Shown here: positions 50,440 to 62,500 of the stretch, piece by piece
Layout: each line of letters starts with the position of its first letter
Numbering within the stretch: position 1 is the stretch's first letter
Source of the DNA: Aspidiotus rigidus
Lineage: Eukaryota; Arthropoda; Insecta; Hemiptera; Diaspididae
Length of the DNA stretch: 64,000 bases
Direction of reading: 5' to 3'
Assembly (NCBI GenBank): GCA_035079385.1
Contig: JAVHKY010000024.1
Location: 744,001-808,000, forward strand
Program-made: the position numbers and the translations under genes
Notes under the pieces: generated by a model
The model's database searches: none
What the model was told of the DNA's origin: nothing
What the model saw: only the letters and a program-made list of their open reading frames with translations

Positions 50440-51365
50440 AATTATTCGACTACACAGCGGGATATTAACTCGGGAAGAAGTATTGAAGTTGAATGAACTT
50501 GTAATATTATGTGGATCGGAGAAAGATTAGAGTGTTGGTAATGGCTTCTCAGTTGTTGGAGAGGGCAGAGGAAGCCTGAGAGGAGACAGATAATGGGTTT
50601 TCCAGGTTTATGAGGTATGGACAGGAGAAGAAATGGGAGATGGATAATTCGGCAGCATGACATAGTGAACGATGAGAACGGAGTGGTTTAGACGGTTACG
50701 CCAAATTCTTATAGTCGTGCCATGACTATTCCTTCATGGCGTGAGGAAAGAATTAACGAGGACCAGTGGATCGGGGTTTTTTCAATTAAAAGAAATATAC
50801 TGTGGGGTTGAGAGGACCAAGGGTTGTGCCGTGATGAGATGATTAGAAAACGATATAGTAAGATTTTGAGTCGCAGAAATGCGTAGACTACACCATCAAG
50901 GTACGACACGTTGAAATACAGTCTGGGATGTCGTGCTCGCAGTATTAATGAAGTGTGTTGACTCCTCAAAGGTACGATCCACCATCAAAGGGAAGTCGGG
51001 GTGGAGAAGGGAAAGGATCAGTAATTGAGGAGGAGAACAGGGCTGCTTACCTGTTCGGTCCAGTCCGTTTTGTTCCACGAGACCGATATGACCAGGAATC
51101 CAGAGGAAGGCAATTGGAAATCGTACAGGAGGATGAGAATACGCTGGATGATAGGGTTGGAAGAGTAGGGGTCTTGAATGACTTGAAGAGATGAAAATGA
51201 GTCGGAAAGGAGGGAGAACTCACGGGGAAGGGGAGTAAAACACGAATAGATGGCAGATAGTTCGGCAGAATATATGGAGGTCGACTTGGACTTCTTCATC
51301 GATAGAGAAAACGTAGCCAGTTTTAGAACCCAACTTGAATCCATCTGTAAGGTGGGGTCTCAAGA
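50440..51365 (-). mobile_element. Decayed LINE fragment: RNase H domain and C-terminal tail
   Basis: Minus strand: LTDGFKLGSKTGYVFSI, then after a shift SIYSAELSAIYSCF, FSLLSDSFSSLQVIQD and SSNPIIQRI, the usual order of an RNase H domain of non-LTR retrotransposons (Asp of TDG, Glu of AEL, Asp of LSDS). Further on HPDFPLMVD and, at 50,660-50,560, a CPL-containing tail. Several stops and shifts; dead. Confidence 0.6.
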
Positions 51366-52689
51366 AGAAAAATAAATCCCTTCCTGGAAATTTTTCTCTT
51401 CAATTATTTATTTTCAGCCAACTAAGAGAAAAATACGCCTTAAATCTGACTTGATTTTAAGATCGGTTGATGAGGTTGATGTTGATGTTGAAAATTGTTG
51501 TCCAAGACTTTATCTTCAAAACAGCTTTTAACCCAAAATAGCTTTCAACGGATCAAAACTTACAGATATTTCCCTTCAGTCTCATGTTTTTTTTTTCAAT
51601 ATCGTTCATTGTCGTAGAATGTAGATTTTTGGCTTCAACTCAATGTAGCGTTCTCGTATATACATTTATAATTTTCGCTTCATTGTCTTCAAGATGAATG
51701 TTGACACGTCCTCTTACATGTTACACGCTATCTATCACCGGTGAAACGAAAAATTTACCTTGAAAAAATTCATGCGGCGTGATTTTCCAGAAACTCAAGC
51801 AGTCGGTCTTGATCACCTGCCGAGAAAATTTACCTCGTCCCGACCTTGAGTTCGAACTTTACAATACTTGTATCGGAAATTGTTGTGTTTCACCGTCTAA
51901 AATCTATCGAACGTTTAATTTTAATACGATGTATTCTATGACGTCAGAAATCGTGTGTAGCATATTCGGAACCTTCGTATGTGAAAAGGGTTGATATGTT
52001 AAATGTCCAAAAAGTTTCAACATTGGCATTGCAAATTAAGCGGCGAAGACAGAGATACTAGACAGGTGACATCTTTTTCCAATTCGTGTAGCATATATTC
52101 GAGACCAAAATGCTTTATTTCTGCGACGAAATTCAAATTTCAATGAATAATCGTAAGTTTCGACGTGTAGAGGCGTCGTTATTAATGAGAAAATGTGGCA
52201 GATTTTTGGGAATGAACTTTGCTCTTTTGTTTTCCTTTCCTCGGCGAACGAATGTCACGAAACCGTCCGTATAATTTTCTTTCGCTCTCACTGTCTGTAG
52301 CGACAGAAAATTTTATTCGAAAAAATTTCGTCTACCAATAAGCGACCCGAGAAGGATTCCCAAGTCACCGATTTTAATTATTTGTCTGTATAGTCTTTAT
52401 TCGCATGCTGCCATCTAAAAAAATGTATAAAATTTGATCCAGCTGCTGGGTGCGAGAAAAACCAATTTTAAAGTGACTACAGTTTCCATTTATTGGCTTG
52501 GTTGCAAATATTCATATCCGTACTCCAGAGGAGTGAAAAGCGCTCAGCTCAGCAGTGAAAACGAAGGCTGTAATTTTATCCTTGCATAGCCTGTTCTCTT
52601 TTTAGTACTGGAGCCCTCTGCAGTCTAACATATATAAACGGGGAATTCTGCGATGATTTCTGTGATTAGTTGACAGTAGGCGGGGCGTC
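51366..52689. other. Sequence interrupting the LINE fragment
   Basis: About 1.3 kb with no coding features lies between the RT tail piece and the RNase H piece of what looks like one LINE. No terminal repeats were found, so whether this is an inserted element or the two LINE pieces are independent stays open. Confidence 0.35.
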
Positions 52690-53160
52690 ATTTGATTTGG
52701 GAATATTTGTGAGATCGAATCTGAAGGTCATCGGAGTGAATAGCCATGGAGGAATGGATCATTCAATAGGGATGGGAGGGAGTCAGGATGAGGTTTAAGA
52801 AAATTTAGTATGGTAGTTTGAAAAGAGGAAAAAGCAATGTGGTTAAGGAGTTTTGGAAATTGAGCTGAGGATGTGAGGAAGTTGGCGGTAAGTGGAGAGG
52901 AGGTTCGGCTGTTCTGGCGCAGAGGCTGAGATTAGGACTAGTGCGAAATACCCCTAGGGCGTTCTGAGAGCTTTTGATTGAATAGTGTTTCGTGATTGAA
53001 GAGAGGACTTGTTAGACTGAGAGTAGATCGAGAAGCCTTAGTCCAGTTGGGAGTGGATGAGACTTTTATATAGTTGGAGAAGTAGTTTTCGGTTGCATCC
53101 AAGAGGAGGATGTGGTAGATATTCGAGAATTTTGATGGCACTCAGGTATTTAGTTTTGAG
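52690..53160 (-). mobile_element. Decayed LINE fragment: end of the RT region
   Basis: The minus strand reads KSSQNALGVFRTSP, SLCARTAEPPLHL and then PSHPY, matching the conserved ALR..GAFRTSP...EPPL block that lies between the RT and RNase H domains of LINEs with RNase H. Same strand and correct order relative to the fragment at 50,440-51,365. Confidence 0.5.
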
Positions 53161-53551
53161 CGATTTTATCTGAGAGATCCCAGAAAGATTGTGATTAAAG
53201 ATTCGTTTCCCCATGAAAAAACTCTTTCATACTATTTTCCACCTTGTTGCTGCTATCGAAATTCCTTGTTTTCGGATCTGTCGATATCGTTCTAACTTTC
53301 ATCCTCATCTTTGCATTAATGCATTCAATTATGGTCCTTCTTGTAATAATCTTTTTAAATCGGAACTACAAAGGTATAATCGTCCTTCGAACATTATAAA
53401 GAGAATGAATACAAGATATTCATTTTCCAAACTTGTTGGCTATAATTGGACTGTTGAGATCTGACATGAACAGGAGGGGGAAAAAGTGAAATAGGAAAAA
53501 AAAACTGTTTCATCTTAAGCTACGTCACATTCTCATCTTCTCGCGCGTGAT

Positions 53552-56500
53552 TCAATACTTCTCGTACATGTAAATGTATCCTAGATCCTTTGGAGGATTC
53601 GCAGATAAGGCGACTTGATCGTCATTGTATATGACCCATTGCCCTTCTTTCAGAATGTAACAAACATAATGGCCACTTGTTGTCGACGAGCCTGTATGCG
53701 AAATGAATGCTTTTAACCGATATTCTGAAAGAAAAGAAAAAAAAATAATACGAAACTGAAATCATATTTTCTCCCTTGAATTTTATGATAAAAAAATGTG
53801 ATTTCCACTCACTATAATCATTAGCCTCGTTAGCAACTGGTGAGCTTGGTACTTTTGGCGGAGGCAATGCCGGCGCTGACCACAGCGTACTATCATAATT
53901 TCCAGCCTCGTTAGCTGTTGGTGAGCTCGGTATTCTTTCAACCCGCTCTTGTTGAGACATTGCTGCCGTTGACCATGGCGTACCATAATTACCGGTCTCG
54001 TTAGCATACGGTGGGCTTGGCGTTGTAGAAACTGCTGGGCTTGCTATTGTTGGAGGAGACAATGCTGCCGTCGACCACGACGTACTATAATTACCAGTCT
54101 CGTTAGCAAATGATGGGCTCGGCATAGTTGGAGGAACTGGTGGGGTGGCATTTGTTGGAGGAGGCAATGCTGCCGTTGACCACGACGCACCATAATTACC
54201 GATCTCGCTAGCAAATGGTGGGCTTGGCATTGTTCTAGGAACTGGTGGGGTAGCATTTGTTGGAGGAGACAATGCTGCCGTTGACCATGACGTACTATAA
54301 GTACCAGTCTCGTTAGCAAATGGTGGGCTTGGTATTGTTGCAGGAACTGGTGGGGGAGACAATGCTGCTGTTGACCACGACGTACTATAATTACTCGTAT
54401 CGAATGGATTTGATGGGCTCGGTAGTGTTGTAGCGACTGGTAGACTCGACATTGTTGTAGAAACTGGTAGGCTAGCTATTGGAGGTGGAGGCGATACCCC
54501 CGTCGACCACATACCATAATCATTAAGAACTGGTTGACCCGGTATTGCGCCAACTGTCTGTGGTTGGGACCATGCTGCTGTCGTTGACCACGAGTTGTAA
54601 TTACTGGTTTCGTTAGCAACGACTGGATAGCTTGGGATTGTTGCAACCCTGTCTGGTTGAGACCATGCTGGCGTTGACCACGTATTAAAATTATTGGTCT
54701 GATTAGCAACTGGTTGGATGGGTGTTGTTCCAAAAGTATCTGGTAGGGTCAGTGCTAATGTTGGCATTGCCTCGGTATGAACGCTCTCTTCGACTGGATG
54801 CTCAAAAGCCCAGTCTGCCGCTTGTTCTAGATTATTATTCGTTTCGCGTAATGCTCGAACAGCGTGCTCGCGCGGGAAATCGAAATTCATGATCTTTGTC
54901 ACCTTCGCTTCATCCACAACAAAATCTGCAATTTTTATTAAATGAAATTGTGAAATTTGTGGAAAACGTAGAGCCTCGTTGTAAATCTAGGACAGAGACT
55001 AAGTACAATTTTTGAGAATTGAAACCCCTCTAGATGGACTTAGTCAACTTATTAATGTTTTGTTCTTTGGTGCTTAACAGGGCTTTGATACATTAGGAAG
55101 TAAGTTGTCGAAGTTCCGGGTAGCCTGTTTTCCAGGACTCTGTAGTGACACCAGATTGGATAGCCTTGACGCTAACCTCAATGGTGTATTATTGACATGT
55201 TTCATGTCTTTGCTCTGGCCTGAATTTCAAAATTTGCGTGCGTGTGTGCGTGCAGATGACCTTGGGACTTGGGATTTTTTCTCTGAGCCCTACCTTAATT
55301 TCGAAATTTGCGTGCGCGTGCGTGCGTGCGTGCAATACTAGCTTAGTACTAGCTTAGTATACTAGACTAGGCTTCATTGTACTAGCCCTAATGTACATTA
55401 TACTAGCCTAATATACTAGCTGAGCTATACTATTTGACATTGTATACTGGGCTTGCTTCATACTAGACTAGCTCTATACTAGCTCTAAACTAGACTTATT
55501 TTCTCTGAGCCCTACCCCAATTTCGAAATTTGCGTGCACGTGCGTGCAATACTAGCTTAGTACGAGCTTAGTATACTAGGCTTCATTATACTAGCCCTAA
55601 TGTACGTTATACTAGCCTAATATACTAGCTGAGCTATACTATTTGACATTGTATACTGGGCTTGCTTCATACTAGACTAGCTTTATATACTAGCTCTAAA
55701 CTAGACTTATACTGGACAAAGAAGGAGGCGAACGAGCGGACCCATCCAGAAGGGCTATGAAACCCAGACCTAATATACAGTATACTAGCTTATTCTGAAT
55801 AGACTTATACTAGACGAAGAAGGGGGCAAACGAGCGAATACTAGCTTAGTATACTAGGCCTCATTCCTAATATACAGTATACAAGTTGACTAATGAAATA
55901 TAAAGACATGAAACATGATCTTCATTTATTTGGCTACGCCAGAAAATTTTTTCTTTTGAGTTTACAAAATTGTTTCTGAAATTACGAATAACTAAATACA
56001 CTCATATAACTAAATACACTCATACGTACATGCGTACACATGTAAGGAAAATGAATTTCAGCCACTATTATAGTCGTGATCTACATTCTCTGGAACGCAA
56101 AAAAAAAAAAAAATGTTATCGCCGTTCAAATTGCGACCACGCATGTGATCACAATACTTCGTTTTTCCCAAAAACTTGGTGAAAAGAATCGACTACACGA
56201 GTTCTGACAGTTTGGGCGATTTTATGATTAGTTCTTCTAAACTACGGTTGAGTTGTGACGGACGAAGAGCGTACACTTGCACTATGTATTACTATTATCC
56301 GCAGTTTCATTGCGTGACTACCCACTCGCAGAGAAAGTCGGCGGTCGCGAGCATATATACCTACGAGCGCGCGCCTATAAGGCTATAGTATATTACATAC
56401 TGCACTGATGATCTAGCAGGGTGCTGATTGACATGATGGTATGGACTGTGTGCGGTCCACCTTGTTGGTTCCTTTTGGTGATTTCTTACACCCTGCCTTT

Positions 56501-59500
56501 CTGAGCAGTTCTTGTTGTATTTGTCGAATAATGAAATTTAACGATAGTGTCAAATCTATAGTTTCATATTATTATTATTAAGCTATTGATTATTGGTAAC
56601 AATTAAAGGGATACATTTATCGGCACGCGAAGGAATAATGAATACGCGATAAAAAATAGTGTAGTAAAATTCCAGCTAAAAACAACTTCTGCACAATTGG
56701 CATGTTAGAAGTGTTGTGACGACTGGTACGTATTCAGGAACATGTGTAGAACAAATTAAGCTTACGTGTACCATTTTTACTAACCCCTGGAACTCAAAGG
56801 GTCCACCCCGCACCCCCCCATTCTCAGAATTATGTGTATCTTCTCTCCTATGGGTTTGATCAAACAATTTTTCGTACAAAAGTTGTTCCTTGGAGACTTG
56901 TATACATTTTTACCTCTCACAAAAAAGTCATTTGGGGCAACCCCTGAGCCCCGAAATTGAAAAATAAGATCTCAAATGTACCTTATTTGTGTTTAAAGCA
57001 ATATTATGGAAGATTAACAAGATTAACGTGAATGAATAAGTATAAATTAGTGTTTGAAATACTCACCTTACCCTCACCTCCTTTATCCATCAACCCTTAC
57101 CCCTTGTCAACCCAGAGTAAATAAACATACTTTGAGCCTAAGCTCTCTTCGACCTCAAATCCTCCGATCGCAATATGTTGTCAATTAGTCCAGTCATATT
57201 AGGAAATTCGGTGTGAATAAATGTGGGACAGCTAAATTTTGGCATATACAGGGTGGACCAGAAAGATGTTACCAGTTGAATGGGAGTTTGCGCTAAATCT
57301 GTCGTAGCGCGAAAACGCGAAACTTTAGATGTATACTTCAAATCTACGAAATTTGTATCTCAACCTTATCTTTAATTTGCGCCATATCCAAAGTGAGCTC
57401 ACGATGAGAGAACGGATAGGGCCCCAGATACCATGGAGGCAAACGAATGCGCGGATATTCTCGTGGTTTCTCAGAAAGGCGCGAATGATACCGCGAAGCT
57501 CGTCTTCTGTTGGCAGCTCGAGGTGAGAGAACAGTCAGGGTCCCATGTTTTGTTAGGGCCGGGTGAATGCACAGAAATACTCTTGGTTTATCACAAAAAA
57601 GAGAACGAGCTTCAATTGCGCCTTTGTGAGAAACCACGAGAATTTTTGAACATTCGTTTGATTCCGTGGTATCGGCGGCCCTATCCAATCTCTCACCGCG
57701 AGCTGACAACAGAAGACAAGCTTCCCTGAAACGTCACTCTCTCGGCTGGCGCTACAAGAAAATGATCGCACTTTTACCCGCATTTATTGCTAGAGGAATA
57801 TGGCCAATTAATCACTGCGAGTTCACAATGTAAGACGAGCATCTCAGTACCATGCTCTCCATCGCCTGATGAAACAATGTGAATTTCACACTGTTACCAG
57901 CTTCGATCATACGCAGGGCCTCAGTCAATCACCGCGAGCAATTTTTGTTCTCGCGAAGCTCATGTGAAAGACTAAGCAATTATCCAAATTGGTAAATTGT
58001 GATCGTTTTTGGGCATTTTCACACATTTTGGTGCTTCGCATTCAACAGTTCTTTTTTTCAACTAAGCACGCAATTCTACCCTCGAATCAAGAAAAACTTT
58101 GAAGGTTAGGAGGTTTTATCATCTTGGGGAAATGTTGACCCTTTTTGGGTCCTTGAACCTATTTTGGTGCTTCGCAGAATTTTTCAACAATTTTATTCAG
58201 ATTCAGCGCTAAATTTTATCTCAGAATCGGGAAAAACTTCGAAGGTTGGGCGATTTTATCATTTTGGGGAAATTTTGACCCTTTTTGGGCTCAGAAACCT
58301 ATTTTGGTGCTTCGCAGAATTTTTTAACAATCTTATTCAGATTTAGCGCTAAATTTTATCTCAGAATCGAGAAAAACTTCGAAGGTTGGGCGGTTTCATC
58401 ATTTTGGGGAAATGTTGACCCTTTTTGGGGCCATTAACCCATTTTGTTGCTTCGCAAGATTTCTTAACAATTTTATTCAGGGACACTTTGAAGACTACGC
58501 GATTCTTTCAATCATAGAAAATTGTTTTTCGATAATTCACAACTTTGGGGACCCCTGCTCTAAAATTTCGGCACATTTTGGTCCATAACTCGGCCCAGAA
58601 AAGTCGTAGAAACTTCAGGTGTGGCGCAAATTAAAGATAAAGTTGAGATACAAATTTCGTAGATTTGAAGTATACATCTAAAGTTTTGCGTTTTCGCGTT
58701 ACAACAGATTTAGCACAAACTCCCATTCAACTGGTAACATCTTTCTGGTCCACCCTGTATATTTTATTTCTCGCCTTATGCGACGCGAGCATTGTTCCCA
58801 GGGGGCAAAAAAGTGTGGTCCAGATTGGTTTTTGTGATTTTCAGTGTAAATATCAGTTTTTTGAAAAAAAGTCAAGAGATAGAAATTGTAGAGCGTTAAA
58901 AAATACATAAATACTTGTAATGTTGTATTAAGAATTTCCGTGCGATGCTTCAATTTTTAATAAATAAAGGATGAAAGTTGAATAGTTGCAAAAGTAACGC
59001 ATGATATGCTTGTCACATGCGACGCAAGTCGACCCGAGTGTCACCCGCTCTTACCAATATGTACATATTGCTTGCCACTTGAATTAGTGATTCTTTTCTT
59101 TCTAATTGCAAAATCATTGGTGTCAGTAACTTATCAATTCATTTATTTAAAATTATGGCACCAATAGAAAAAAGTATCCTTTGCAACAGATACATGCAAG
59201 TTCACATTTGCATCAAATTACTCAAAACTGAAGCATTATACATCATAGGTCGGTAGGTGACGCTTGCGTCGACTTGCTTTGTGGATGATAGGCACATATC
59301 ATACGTTACTGCCCCTACTATCCAACTTTCATCCTTCATTTATTCAAAAATAAAGCATCGCTCGTAAATTTTTAATAGAACATGTTTTATGTATCTTTTG
59401 ACGCTTTACAAATTTCGACTCATGATTTTTTTTAAAAAAAACGATATTCATCCTGAAAATTACAACAAACCAATCTGGACCACACTTTTTTGCTTCCTGA

Positions 59501-62500
59501 GCGAGTGGGACTTTTAGTATGTTGTATAAGATGGTAAATGACAGACACATGCCAAATTTCAGCTGTCCCCTATTTATTCCGTACTTAAACAATAATTTTT
59601 TAATCTAATATGACTGGATTACAATAGACCGTAGTCAGATGACGTCATTTGTGTCAGGAAATTATAAACGGCCTATGAAATCTGGAGAAATCAGCTGTGC
59701 TGATTTTTACTCGTGATTTCCCATAAGACAATTCCAGGAGAGTTTCGTTTTCACATTTAACGATAATTATTAATATCTTAAGAATGAAACATAGCTCAAT
59801 AGGAAGGTTGAAGGGTCTATTTTATGATTAACAATGTTTCATTCTTAAGATATTAATGATTATCGATATATTTTTATGTTTCTGTTCTAATGTATGGATG
59901 ATGCTATCGGCTAAGAGGAATAGAACAAACATTTTAGCAATCTCATACGATTATCAAGTTCACTCCGTCTAGCCTTTACCTTTTTAACACTTTCACTTAC
60001 TGTCGTTAGTTCTATTGGTGGTCCGTTGAGTCTGTTGACTCGGTGCGGTGCCACTTCCATCTACCCACGGTAATGCCAACAATGGTGGAGGTGGTGGAGG
60101 CTCTGCACGTTCATTCGATTCAACTGGGTGCTGGAGAGCCCAGTCTGTAGCCAGCTCGAGATTATTATTTTTTTCTTGTAACGCTTCAACAGCCTGGTCG
60201 CGCTTAAACCCAAAACTGATCATCTTTGCCAGTAATCTTTGATCAACTATAAATATCCTCGGCGTGAATGATGGAAGAGGATGAACTAAATGGACTACTT
60301 TTCTCGCATTATTACGTACCTTCGTTTCTTCTGCGTGTATTTCCATTTCCTGTGCGCGAACTTTCGTTACCGGTACCTCTGCGCGCACTTTCGTTCCTTC
60401 TGCGTGTACTCTCATTCTCTCCGCGTGGTTGGCGCGACGATTCTTCTCTAGGCGGATTGAATGGTCGCTTTATCGTAAGATCGTCCGTATGCTCGATGAG
60501 CCAAGAAGTAGCCTCTTCAACTCCGGCATTTTTCGTCGAATATAATGCCCATTTACTTGCGTCCAATGTAAAGCCCATACCTGTTAGTTGACTCAAATGT
60601 TGTTGGTTAAATTTAGTAGTAGTGTCCGTGGTAGCTATTTGATCGGTGTAAGTTGAAGTCGTTTGGCCAGTTTGATTGTTGTAACTTGCAGTGTCTCGAC
60701 CGTAACTCGTAGGATTTTGCTGGTAACCTGTAGGGTTTTGTTGATAACTTGTGGAGTCTCGTTGAGGTTGATAGCTGGTAGATATCGTTTCTTGCTGAAG
60801 TGGAATATTCACAGGTACAATAGCTAGATTGTTTATGGGTGCAGAAAGTGGAACAGCTTGTACGTTTCCTTGACCAGTCCCTGAGTGATGGAAATGTTCT
60901 TATAAATACTCGTATTTTCAAACTAATATACGTGGTGTATAACGTGAGAAAATTCACCTTCAGCGGGTAATATCGCTTCGCCGGGTTGAACGCCGCGTCC
61001 TTTAAGGGATGATAAGTCGAGAATGTCTGGCATATCGATGCTTACATCCATTTTTAGAGGCGACCAATCGTCTCGTAAAGTATATTTTTTCAATTGGATT
61101 ATTAAATATTGAGGGAACTCGAATATGCGTGTGGTCCTGGTACAATAGCAAGAACTTAATGAATTTCGAGAAATTTTAAAGCTAGCTCTAGGAAACTGAT
61201 GCAGCGCATTTTCCTAAGCCTGTCCTGCTGTATTGGTCGTGCAAACAAACGACCTCTAAATAACCCGACAAACTATCCACCTAGATAAAAGTATAATCTA
61301 GCCCGATTTCTTCAATCGTATCGCTGTCTCTGAAACCACTTTGGATTTTTACACGAGTTTTTGCACCAGTTTTAACGTTTTGTTCTAGAGAAAGGCTAAT
61401 TGCGTATAGTTACAATGTTTTGTATATGGAATTACCAACTTTATAGCGGTCGTCCGTCCTCCAATTGCAGTACTGTAAAACTGATCGACTGCTTCCCCCT
61501 GAATGAGCGTTTTTAAACACGAGTTGAACGGAATTATGGGTCGGACAATTTCATTAGGGTCCCTGAAATAATATCCAAATTAATCATCCAGTATGAAGAA
61601 AAGAAATCGATTGGCTCTTGTCAAACATACAATGGTATTCCACTCGCCGCAGACTGCGATTGTTTAGCCCTAAACGCTCGTACTTCTTCCAAATTTAGAG
61701 CTTCCTGTAACGGTATTGTAATCGGCAAGAAATAATCGTCTCGATATGTGTATTTGACTCCTCCACTGGTTTGACATAGGTAACGTTCCTCGATCTTGAA
61801 TTTAAATGACGCCGCAGGATCCGTCACATGTGAAGTGAATTTCTGGAAAATTATTCAAAAAGTGAATCGTCTGCAGACCGAAGAAATCGAAGAATATTAA
61901 AACGTTTATTTCGTACTTGAACGTTCGATAACAAATGCATGAAAAATCCCTGCGCATCTTGTTCGCTTCTCGTCCTGTACTGCGGCTGCCCTCGGCTTAT
62001 GAGATTTTTAAATACAACGGGAATAATGCTAATTGTGTTATCTGCTTCGTTCAAAGGCGCTCTCGAATATTTGCCGGAGAGTAGACCAACACCCATTTTA
62101 GTCCTTTGATAATTAGTCAATATTTACTCGAATTAAACTCGAGAAAAGTAGTATTGAAGTTGAGATCGTAAACATTGAAAAAATATTCACATTTGGAAGT
62201 TGAAATCGCCGTTCGGATCCCCAGACGCGTTATCAAATACGGACTCCGAATTCTCCGCGTATCTGCGATCAACAACGGTTGAGGGAGATTATTTTTATTC
62301 AGGAAAATGACGTACTTTCAGAATTATTACCTGGTTATGAAAGCAGGAACTGTGAATATCATTTGTATGACGCTATTCAGGTATGAAGAACCTCCTAGAT
62401 TCCTCAAACCAGTATACCCAGGGCCGTATACAGGGCGCAAGTTTCTTTCATCCTCTAGAATCGTTCGATCTATTTCCACTTCTGCGGGTGGTCCAGTTGT

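Larger units (their letters stand above)
57181..59625. mobile_element. Large foldback element, interrupted by a second transposon
   Basis: Outer arms: TCCAGTCATATTA and ATGTGGGACAGCTAAATTTTGGCAT (57,189-57,245) pair with ATGCCAAATTTCAGCTGTCCC and TAATATGACTGGA (59,550-59,620). After the inserted element the left arm resumes at 58,760: AAAAAAGTGTGGTCCAGATTGG pairs with CCAATCTGGACCACACTTTTTT, and AGGATGAAAGTTG pairs with CAACTTTCATCCT. Arms total about 350 bases. Non-coding. Inside the 5 kb intron of the USP5-like gene. Confidence 0.75.

Noticed and set aside
51018..51344. Host RNase H-like gene on the minus strand
   Set aside because: It is interrupted by frame shifts, flanked by LINE tail sequence and lacks introns or a start; it fits a decayed retroelement.
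53622..54917. Stand-alone 431-codon gene
   Set aside because: Its start is a GTG and its last about 55 codons run through an intron. Splicing at the 53,812 donor into 53,724 gives the USP5 His box, so it is one exon of the larger gene.
55270..55870. CRISPR-like array
   Set aside because: Units are a 222-base tandem duplication with simple-sequence words, not short repeats with unique spacers, in a eukaryotic intron.
59993..60415. 140-codon minus frame as an independent UBA protein
   Set aside because: The N-terminal part is out-of-frame reading of the preceding exon and an intron; only 60,246-60,001 fits as an exon with correct phases.
61431..61440. Splice donor GTAATT after codon TTG in exon 61562-61440
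   Set aside because: It gives a phase that does not fit the next exon; the donor GTTGGT five bases earlier restores phase and the conserved KTTR junction.
62340..62480. USP5-like gene as a simple pseudogene
   Set aside because: Fifteen exons keep open frames, matching phases and usable splice sites over 10 kb; decay would have broken some of these. Loss of activity with a kept gene fits better.
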